From NCBI GenBank assembly GCA_963575745.1, contig CAUYUJ010000342.1, positions 30,001-57,500 on the forward strand: a DNA stretch of 27,500 bases. Reading direction: 5' to 3'. The position numbers and the translations under genes are program-made. Positions 12,016 to 23,000 of this stretch are shown here, piece by piece (positions within the stretch are counted from its first letter, which is position 1; each line of letters begins with the position of its first letter). This DNA comes from Prorocentrum cordatum. Taxonomy: Eukaryota > Sar > Dinophyceae > Prorocentrales > Prorocentraceae. Below the pieces are notes generated by a model that saw only the letters and a program-made list of their open reading frames with translations, did no database searches and was not told where the DNA came from.

Positions 12016-14056
12016 CCTCTCTTTCTCGCGCATGCGTGTGTTGTCGACTCAGATCCTTCTCCAAGGATGCAGAGGCATCCATGCCATTTCTCTCTCTCTC
12101 TCTCTCTGTTTCTGTCTCTCTTTCTCTCACTCTTTCTGTCTCTCTCTCTCTCTCTTTTCCACTTTCTTTACCTTCTATATACCCCAGCTGTGAAATCTGA
12201 TTCGATCTCGGTTCGAGTCGTGTATGCGGGCGACGCGAAGCTGCGCGAGTTCTTGCCCCAGTAGGGGCCAAGTCAGACCAAAATGTTGCGCCCCCAGGGC
12301 CCCGTTTCTTGTCCCTGATGGCCTCCAGAGAAATGTGTAGAAATGATTGTCCCGATGGTTGTTCCGATGGTAGCTCCGATGTTGCGATGGGTGTCCCGTT
12401 GGTAGCTCCGATGGCTGTCCCGATTATTGTTGCGATGGGTGTCCCGTTGGTTGTTCCGATGGTCGTTCCGATTGTTGTCCCGATAGTTGTCCCGATGGTT
12501 GTCCTGATGATTGTTCCCATGGTTTCTCCGATGGTTGTCGCGATTCTTGTTGTCTCGGTGATGGTTGTCCCAGTGGTCGCCTTGCCGGTGGTTGTCCGAT
12601 GGTTGTCCAGATGCGGGGTACGATGCTCGGCCGTTTTGGTTTTGCCTGCGTTGCTTTGTGGCGCTGCCTGGGGCTCTCCCGGATGCCCTTGCCGGAGCTC
12701 GGGCACGCCCCGCCCCGCCCCCGCGGACGGCACGCCAGTGCGGTCCGTGCTGACAGCAAGCACGTCGGTCGACTTTGCATGGTCTTTCCTCGGGCATCAC
12801 ATAACCTTAAGTCGGGCCTGTCCCTCTGCAGGAAGAAGATGGAACGATTTTTCGAGTCTGTTCGGCAATGTGTGTGTGTGTGTATTTTTTGGGTCTTTTT
12901 CCATTCGTCCTCCAAAATGCGCCTGCTGGAGGACATGCCCGACCTAAGCATAATGGCATAAGCATGAACTTTCGGAGGTCCGCGCGGATGCCTCGGATCG
13001 GCGCCTGGAGACCCCGGCGGCACGCTCCGTGCGCCAGGGAGGGGGGGGGAGTTCGGCGCCCGTCCAGGAAGTCCGCGCGGACCTCAGAAACTCGATGTTG
13101 ATGTGTTGATGTGTTCATGTTTTCCTCGCCCAACCCGCGCCGACACCGACACCAAGGACTTGCTTTTCCTCCTCCTCCCCCTCTCCTCCTAGCTTTTTGC
13201 ATGTCTCGCACTGCATGAAACCAGACACCTCAGATCCTAGAGGCTATGGCCTCACCCACCTGGGCTGCTCTAGGCCCGGACGCTGTCCGCAACGGTGGTC
13301 GCATCGCATCGCATCGCATCGCTTTTGTTAGATAACGTTCGAGGTCCTGGATCTGGTCGATGTCGGCTGGCCAGGTGGCAAGAGTAGGAGTACAGCATGA
13401 CCGATAAGCCCACCCTTCGGGTGATAACGGGGCTGGGGGGATATTGGCATCTTCTTTGATGTGCACTGGACGCGATCTTCAACTCACGAACGAACACAGA
13501 TCGGACCCAACATGGATGTGTGCATTCATATATCTGTCTATTCGTTCGCCCATGTATGTATGTATGCATGCAGTCATGTATGCTTGTCTGTTTGTTTGTT
13601 TGCTTGTTTGTTTGCATGTTTGTATGTATGTATGCCTGTATGTATGCATGTATGTATGTATGTATGTATGTATGTATGCATGCATGCATGCATGCATGTA
13701 TGTATGTATGTATGTATGTCTGTATGTATGCATGCATGCATGCATTCATGTATGTATGTTTGTATGCATGCATGTATGTATGTATATGTATGTATGTGTG
13801 TATGTATGTATGTATGTATGTATGTATGCATGCATGCATGCATGCATGCATGTGTGTATGTGCGCATGTATGTATGTATGTATGTATGTATGCATGCATG
13901 CATGTATGTATGTATGTATGTATGTATGTATGTATGTATGTATGTATGTATGTATGTATGTATGTATGTATGTATGTATATATGTATGTATGTATGTATG
14001 CAGGCAGGCAGGCAGGCAGGCAGGCAGGTAGGTAGGTAGGTAGGTAGGTAGGTAGG

Positions 14057-14088
<32 letters not shown>

Positions 14089-17000
14089 CATGCATGCATG
14101 CATGCATGCATGCATGCATGCATGCATGTATGTATGTATGTATGTATGTATGTATGTATGTATGTATATATGTATGTGCTCACTACCTTTCATTATTAGT
14201 ATCCTATAATTACACACTTTCTTCGTTCATGGATGGTATACGCAGACATCGGTGTACACGTGTTCGGTTTATCTCCTTTGCATACATGGGGCTTTGGCTC
14301 CTGATTTTTCGTGAGTCATGTTGCTGTCCATGTGCTTCCACTCTAATTCCATGTCGTTTTGCCCCGCTGGGCTCAGCTCTGAAGCACACGTTTGGGCCGC
14401 GTGGCGTTGCTTTGCATGTTTTCCCCACGGGGCGCATGTTGAATTTCGCTTCGCTGTGCGCTCTTTTTTTTTGTATGATAGAGCCTCGCGGATACCTTCT
14501 GTTTGCTGTCGTCGCCTCGCGAAGCGCCTGCTTGTGCCACAGGCAGAACGTTGTTGGGTGTTGTGGGCGCGCCGGGCCAATTTTTTTGCAACTGGTGCCT
14601 CGCAGGGCACACTTGTGAGTATTCCAGCCTGGCAGAACCATCGGGACAGTCCATCCGGACAATCATGGGGATGACCATCGGGGCAGCTTTCACACCACGG
14701 CCTGGTCTGGGACGGCTCTTTTTTGCTGATTGGAACTGGCCAGGGGAGGAACTCGCGCAACTTCGCCTCGGTCGCACGCGCGTCACGCACGACTCGAACC
14801 GACATCTGAAATCGATTTCGCGCTTGGGACGCCTCACGCCATTTGTCGGTCTCACCCTCCAACCTCCGACAAGTAAGGAATCAAGAATCGGGCTTATAGG
14901 GTCCGTTGTGCTCATGGTGCTTGTAGGGCTCCTAGGGCTCATAGAGCTTATTGGGCGCATTGTGTTTATAGGAGCCATAATATTTGTAGTTGTAGAACTT
15001 CTGGGGCTCACAGGGCTTGTAGGGCTGCGTCGCTTAACGCCATAAGAGCTTATAGCCCTCGCTGATAGCTCTTGTGGGGTTTCTTCTTCTTCTTCGTGTT
15101 CTCGTGGGGCTCATGAAGGTCTGACATCTGTAGCTTAGAGTGATCAAAAGGCTTCCTCCTCTTGTTGGGCGTTGCTTTTATAAGGCAAAATAAAACATGT
15201 CTGGCGAAGGAGCTAAAGATCTGCAAGTGTGAATGCGCGACGAAGGAGGGGGATCGCCCAATGGGGCCACGAAGCGTGTGAGGGGTGTGCCGAAATGTAC
15301 TGGGGGACGCCATGTTCCCCTCCTGGCGCTTCGGTGGAGCTCCCTGTCCACGAAACGTGTCAGGGGTACGGACATGGGCGGGGGGACGTTCTGCCCACCC
15401 CCACCTCATCCCCGCCCTCCTGGGGGGCTTCGCTGGAGCTCCGTGTGGGGCCACGCCATGTGTGAGGTGTGCGCGTGTGCGTGTGGGTTTGTGTCCACAT
15501 GGGTAGGGTTAGGGGTGTGCCGAAATGGACACGCGGAGAGCAGAGGCAGGGACGGGAGGAGAGGGAAGGAGCCGCAGGGCTCCGTGTATTCAAGACGAGG
15601 ACCCAGCACCACAGGATGGTTGGGATCAATGAACAATCGTAACCCGCATGCTGCCCTACACTCCCCAATCAGAGCTTGCCTCTGTAGGGGTCCTAGCGGA
15701 TTCATATGGTTAGGTGAGGTGCGTGCCCCGGTGCCCGGGGGTGCCCCGGTGCCCGGGTGCCTGGGTGCCGGGGTGCCCGGGTGCCCAGGTCCCTGGGTGC
15801 CCAGGTGCCCAGGTGCCAGGGTGCCCAGTAGCCCTGTAGCCCTATAGCCCTGTAGCCCTATAGCCCTAATAGCCCTAATAGCCCTATAGCCCTATAGTCC
15901 TATAGCCCTAATAACCCTATAGCTATTGCTAATAGCCCTATAGCCTCATAGCCCTCTTGCCTTATAGCCTTAGAACCCTATAGCCCTATATAGCCCTATA
16001 GCCTTATAGCCCTATAGCCCGATAGCCCTATAGCGCTATAGCCCTATAGCTCGATAAGACCTATGGCCCTATAGCCCCATAGCCTTATAGCCCGATAGCG
16101 CTATAGCCCCATAGCCTTATAGCCCGATAGCCCTAAAAATATTATGATTGTTTTTTTTTCTCCGGTATCATAAGTAGTCAATCTGCACATCTCGCGCGAA
16201 AGGCCGAAATGTCGCCATCGCCTCGGCGCCGCGCTCATTTTCCAGAGAATTGAGCTCTCGCTGGGCCTTTGTTGTGCAACCAATGTCGTACAGTAGAAGT
16301 GCCGCGACATATGAATTCTAGACGCTTTGCGTAATCCCACCAGCAGGCAGCACGTCAGCAGCTTCGACTGCGACGGAGACGGCTGCCCGAACACGGGACT
16401 CAAAGACACAGCCAGCACCTGGGAAGACGATGGCACAAGGGAACCTCTGGCGCAAAACCGCTCCCAAGCGTACTTGCAGGGCAAAAACGGCAGGTGGCTC
16501 TGCGAGCAGTGCTTGATCAAGTGTCTGGAGAAAAAGGGCATCGAGGTCCCCCTAGCCACGCACGACCGCAGCAACAAGAAGTCGCTCTAGCAGCGCCTAC
16601 AGGCGTACAAACGCACTTTGGACGAGGCTCGCTACATGAGGAGAGCCCGCGCTCTCCCCCCCTGGATCTGTTCCCAATCGGGTACGGACGGTCAGACACA
16701 GCGCAGTCGCCCTCCAGCCTACGTGACCTTGTCATGAACACCCCGCCCGTCTACAGGCCGCAGACAGTCGGCACCACCCTCCCAGCTCACAAGCTTTCCG
16801 ACGGCAGATTCGGGCCCGACTCGCACCACACGAACACCTACTCCGCCATGTGCGACACCTGCCCCGTGGGGTCGCCACTGCTCGTGTGGTCAACAACCAG
16901 TCCCGCCCTTGGCTGCTTCATGTGGAGCCCTGAGCCAGGAGCGCCGTACAATGCCGAGACAGGGCTACCGCCATGGGATGCCATGCCCACGCTCTGGACC

Positions 17001-20000
17001 CAGCAGCAGTGGAACGCAGGATGGGACTTCAGACGGTGCCTCATCCACATCTGGAACGTGGCGCCCGGCACGCTCGACCGCATCCTGGACCGGCACTCCT
17101 CCAGTGTATGCCCCACCGCACCAGTCAAGCGCGCCGCAGCAGCAGAAGAGCAAGCGGGAAGCTACGACATCAGTTTCTACCTCTCCCCAACTGGCGTCAA
17201 TGCAGCGGCCAAGGACACGTATTCAAGGCAATCGGCCGCACGGGACGAGCTCACCCCCAGCGGCAGGGAACGCGACAGCGGTGCAGGGGAAAGCAGCGAG
17301 CCTGACAAGGCTGGACGCGACATCAAATTCCTGTTCCCCGACGTTGCCCCGCCAGAGTGCCCCGTTCTACCAACCCACTCCACCTTCAGGCTCACTGGGG
17401 TGGAGTCCGACGGCCGCATACGCTCCTTGGTGAAGTACCTGCTGGAATGGAACCACTCCGTCTACAAATGTTGGGCTGATTTCGTGCTGCAGCACGGTGC
17501 CGGGATCTCAGGGGACAAAACCGACGGGGTCTTGGCCCCCGGCACGTCTGCTCCCTTTCCAGTGAATGACCTACGGGGATACGATCCCGAACGACTGTCA
17601 CCCCCCAGACATCCCATGGGACGGGCAACGGGCCGCGGTGGCACGAGTGATCTACCACCTAACAAAATCCAGCCGGAAGTGCGAAGACATGTGGGACGGC
17701 TACGCTGCCATCCTGACCGGGCAGAGAGGACAGTGCCCCCTCCGACAGCGGATCAGCACGCTGTTGACATTCCTCATGGGGATTGACCAAGCTGCCCTCG
17801 CCTATGGTAATTACCATCACCGTCCTGGCCAACTGGGACCCACGCGAGGCGGGCGCAGGCTCCACAGCAGCGGCCAAGGCCCCAGCAGCAACCTGGCTGA
17901 ACAGAGCAGACGAAACCGCTGCCCCCACCCCCAGCAGACAGCCTCAAACCTGCACAGGAGGACGCCTCTGTCCGCGCTCCCCGAGCACCCCCCCGCGCAA
18001 CAGGGGCAGACGGGGGGTGTGGCCCTCCGACGGAGGGGAGAGGCCCAACCAACCAGGCAGGCAGAAGCGAAGGCGAACCGGATGGGATTGACTGGGGCGG
18101 GGGCGGAGACAAGAAAAGCGAGTCAGACGCAGCCGAGGACCCGAGCCCGGATGTCAGCCCAACCCCCGTGGCGGACGAGGGGGGGGGAGGGCCCTGACCC
18201 CCTCAACGTCTTCCAGGGCCCGCCCAGCAGGCCCGATGCCTGGCCCCCATGCGATCGGATCGTTGATCGGGGCGCTATCCGTGAAGTCAGGTGCGCGAGA
18301 GACAGCCCACAAAGAGCAAACAGCTCAACCTGGAACATCAGTGGCGCTAGGGGCGACCGCGCCCTCAGCCGCGCGAGCGGTGACAAGGGCCGCCAACGAC
18401 CCGTGTGGGAAGACAACAAGGACGGGGGTGGCCGTGCCACCAAATCCCCAAGAGGCGACCCAGCGCGAGTGCAGATCCACGAGGCGCCATGGAAAGACGC
18501 AAGGACCATGCAGCCACCCCGCGAAGACCCAAACGACCCCATGGGAGGCATCCCCATATACATGTGCTCCGTTTCAGATGCAGACGTTGAGACGGGGGAG
18601 CCCGTACAGGATAAGATAATGCGCCTGCAAAAGACGCTGGGGGGGGGGGGGGGGGGGGGGGGCGTCCAATGGAATCTGGGCCGCTTGGGTGAAGAGGGCT
18701 GCCCTGAGGCAGGAGTGCGGCGGAAGCCAAAAAACACGACCCTAAACTGAACGCAGTAGAGTCGTGCAACGACTTCCTCCAGGCCCGGAACGACGCAGGG
18801 CATGACGCCTACAAGATGGGCAGCGACCTAGGACTCAGCGGCCACTGGCCGTCAGTCAAGGACAAGCACATGAAGCTCGTGCGACGCGAATCTCGAGCGC
18901 GCGCTCAACGCGGCCCCGACAGCAGCAGTAGACCAGCCCCATGGACGGCAGAGGGCAGGTCAGCCACTGCGGCGGCCGAGCATGACCGATGGGCGGGTGC
19001 CGTCGGCTCTGCCACCCCCAGCCAGTGGCAGGACTGGCAGGAGTGGAACTCCTGGGGCCGCCAGAAAGCCCCATGGACGGACACGGACTGGAAAGGAAAA
19101 GGTAAACGTTACTCCCCCATGGGGGGGCGATCGATACACGGACAAGCGCGCCCGATGGTGGGGCAGGGGGGGCTCGTTCACCCAGGGCTAGCAGGACCCA
19201 GTCAGCCAGTTAGCGCACCCCCAGCCCTCCTGGCCAGTGGCCTACGCCACCTCCTCCAGTCGGCCTTCACGCCCCCCCCCCCCCGCTCCCCGTAGGGGAT
19301 TGTTTCGCCTCGCAGCGCCCGGCCTTGGCCGTAATGCCTTGGGGCAACTCCCGCTGGGGCGGGGGTCGCCCCGCATCTCACCCGGGGCGCTGCGTAACTA
19401 GACAGCCCGCGCTGGAGACGTGGACCCCCCCCCCCCCCGAGCATTTCACCCCCCCGAACATTTCGCATGCCGGCCCACTGGGCTGACCGGTCCCTGGACA
19501 GCCTACTTTGCTGTCCCACGGCGACAGCCGCTCCCTCTGGTGGCAAGGGGTCGCTGGCAGAAGCACCCCCCCGGCGCACCACCCACGTTTACTGTCCAGC
19601 CGCGACAGCCGCCCACCTTCGGGTGACAGGGGGAAGGCGACAGAAGCAGCCCCCCTGCGCGCCGCCCGGCCTGATGTTCCAGGCCCTAGTTTTGGCGGCT
19701 TCAGCTCCGGCGGGGAGCAGCTGCGACGCATCGGGACCCCCCCAAGTGGCACATCCCGCTGGCCCACTCCAACTGGGACCTCAGCGGCGAGCTGCTGCGA
19801 CACCTACAATGTGAATGGTTTCTTGCGGCGGTCAGCTGCGCCCCCCCCCCTTTCCCCCACATTGTGAATGGTATCTTGCGGCGGTCAGCTGCGCCCCCCT
19901 TTCCTCCACTCGGGCGCTCGCGGCGAGTCGCAGCCCCCCCCGGGCGCAACAGGTGACTGGCCTCGACCCCAGGTCTCGGCTGCAAGCTCTGGCCGCGGGG

Positions 20001-23000
20001 CGTGTCGCTGCATCCCCCGCCTCTCCCCTATGGCCCGGTGGGTGCCCCCCGCCCGTGCCGTCGGGGCTTGCCCCTTCAGCCTTCGCTGGATTGTGCCCCC
20101 CCCCCTTCCTACTCGCCCCGTGGGTCGCGCTTCTCTTGGGCTCCTTGACCATACCTGCGTCAGTTCCCACGGCGTGGTGAGTCATCTGGCGTGGGACCAC
20201 GCTTGAGCTCATGGGCAGCGCCACGCGACAGTCTGGCGTGGCCGGCCACCTCTGCCTCTTCAGCAGGACCCCCCCTGGCAGGCAGCTCAGGCGTCTCCAC
20301 CACCAATGCGCAGACCCCCGCCGCCCGTCGGAGGTGCTGCGCGCCCGCGGACCTCTTCGCTACAGGGCCCGGCAGCGCAGTTGCGCCCTGGGCGGCCGCT
20401 GGCATCTCGGCAGTGGGAGTAGTGCTTCTGGTGAGTTTCTGAGGGCTGAGCGCTGTGTGGTTCAGCTTACAACGCCTGGGCAGCCATTGGTTTTCCCCCG
20501 CGCTCTGTCTCGGACGCCAGCGGGCTCTCCAGGTCTCGGCCACGCGGGCGCGGACGGGCTGCCGTTGGCCCCCCACTGGGATATGCATTCTGAGGCTGGG
20601 CGGGGCGCGGTCCAGCCTGCAACGCCTGTGCAGCCTTCGGTCTTCCCCCGCACAGCTCGGCGGCAATGCGCAGCCAGTCGGCTTGTGCAGGTCGGCTCGG
20701 AGTCTGGCGCCACCCCGGCGACTCACTCCCGTGCCCCCGCGCAGACTTCGCGGCAGCCCGTTTACTTCGGTTCACGTCGCTGCGCCTATGTGCGTTTGCT
20801 GGTGAATTCAGTTCATTTTGTTTTGTGCACGTGCATCTGCGAGTTTGTCTTGCGTGTGCGAACTTGTCCGCCGACGCTGGCGGCCTGCTCGCAAATTCGC
20901 TTCGTTCCGCCACCCGGGCGCCGCTTTCGCTCCTAGACCGTCGCCTGGGAACCGCCGACCAAAAAAGTAATCCCACCAGCCCATCCAGAAACGATGCCCA
21001 GAGGAATTGCCTTGATCAGGGAAGTGGGCAGCACACAGAGGAAGGGTCCCCCAGTGGAGGCCTCTTGGAGCGTCTTGGGTGACTCGGAAAGCGTCTCTTG
21101 GGAACATCTTGAAGGCCTCTTGGGCGCCTGTTGGGGCCTCCTGGGCGCCTCTTGGGGCTCTCATGAAGCGCTCTTGGGAGCCTTGGGAGCGCTCTTGGGG
21201 CCATCTTGGAGGACATCGATCAAACAAACAACGAGCATTAGGATTAGGTAGCGTTGTCCCTCGGGAGCCCAAGCAATCGCCTCTTGGGGCGCTCTTGGGG
21301 CGCTCTTGGAGCTCTTAGGCGCTCTTGGGGCCGTCTTGGGGCTCTCTTGAGCCTCTCTTGGGGCCCTCTTGGGCCATCCTGGAGCCGTCTTGAGGCCTCG
21401 GATGGCCATCGGAAGCGAAAAGGCGAGAAAGCCAAACACATAGATTTTCATCAGGTTTTGGCCTCTTCGGGGCCTTCTGGGGGAGCTCTTTGGCCACTTG
21501 GAGCCGTCTTGGAGCGGTCTTGGGGCATCTTGGAGCATCGTGGGAGCCATTATGGGACATCTTGGGATATCTTAAGCCATTTTGGAGGTCATCATGGGCT
21601 CTCCCATGCGCTTTTGGAGTCATCTTAATCAGTGCCCCCCCAAAGAGGCCAACATGTGGCTAAAACCTTAGTGACATCAATGACTTGGCATTCTCGCCGA
21701 GGCCTCTTGGAGCATCTTGGGTGCCCCTGGGGGGTCTCTTGGGGCCTTGGGGGCCATCTTTGGGCCATCTTGGGCGAGATCGATCACAGGAGGGGGGGTG
21801 ACTAATTAGGCCCCCCCTCAGGAGGTCAAAATGGGGCCAACACCCTAGTACAATCAATGATTTTGGCTTCCTCGCCGAGGCCGTTTTGGAAGCTCCGACA
21901 CCTCGCGAACCCCCCCGTCCAGGTCCAGGGGAGGGGGTAGGGGGAGGGGTAAACCCCTCCCCGAAGGAGAAGAAGGAGGGGTGGAAGAGGAAATTCCCTA
22001 AACCACCGACGCCCATAGGGCTGGTGGGATTACCATAGATGTTGTGCAACTCATTCGGAGCAACCCATGTGGTGCAATATAGGTGGTGCAATCTATGTTG
22101 TGCAATCTATGTTGTACACTGTATGTTGTGCAATTTATGCGACGCGAACTATGCGGTGCAATCTATGTGAAGCAATCAATGTGGTGAAATCCATGTTGAA
22201 CAACATAGGTTGTGTAATCAATGTTGTGCCACCTATGTGGTGCAATGTATGTGGTGCAATATACATTCTATGTGGGCCAATAGATATGGTGAAACCTGTG
22301 CTGTGAGATGTATGTGGTGCGATCGATGAGGTATCCATATGTGCTGTCGTAGTATAGGTGGGGCAAGCTGTGTGATGCCATCTGTGTGATGCAATCTGTG
22401 GTGTGCAATCTAGGCTGTGCATTCTATGTTGTGCAATATATGTGGTGAGATCAACGTTGTGCAATATGTGCGGTGTCAACGTGGTGCAATCTAGGTCGTG
22501 CGATCTATGTGGTGCGCTATCTATGTGGTGCAAGCTATGTGGTGCAGCTTGTGCTGTGGAGTATCTGTTGTGCAATCCATATGAGGCGGCGTCGGGGCGG
22601 CGACTGCGGCAATAGGTGCGGCGACCGACAGACAGGCCCACACGACGGGCGGCGACCGGGCGGCGGCGAGGCGGCGACGGCGGCCACAGTGCCGCCAGAC
22701 CAAAGCCACTGGCCCAGACGCTGGGCGCGTCGTGCGTTCGGGCGAGGCGACGCGGCGCGAGGCCCCGGCCCAGTCCGCCCCAGGCCTCGTCAAACTGAGC
22801 CGATGCCTGGCCCTCTGGGGCGCGCTCGGGGTCGCCCCGCGGCGGCCCCGCGGCTGTCCCCCGAGGACCTCTCGGGGGGGTGTGCGCGAGGTCGTCCCGC
22901 GTGGTCTTCCCGTGGTCGTCCGCAGTCATCCCGCAGTTGTCTCGTGCTCGTCCTGTGGTTCCCCCGTGGTTGTCCAGCGTTTGTCCCGTGGTTGTCCCCG

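Noticed and set aside
12205-12240. tRNA gene at the GGTTCGAGTC motif
   Set aside because: No cloverleaf can be drawn around it; only the B-box-like word is present.
11924-12763. Minus-strand open frame with TTIGTTIG-type repeats
   Set aside because: Product of the 12-nt minisatellite, whose unit length keeps every frame open.
13444-14217. Long open frames on both strands with CMYV or HTYI repeats
   Set aside because: Translations of the tetranucleotide microsatellite.
15829-16132. Interstitial telomere repeat
   Set aside because: The unit is CCCTATAG, not CCCTAAA; only scattered CCCTAATAG variants come close.
22065-22590. Possible CRISPR-like array
   Set aside because: The units are contiguous and degenerate with no unique spacers, and the context is eukaryotic.
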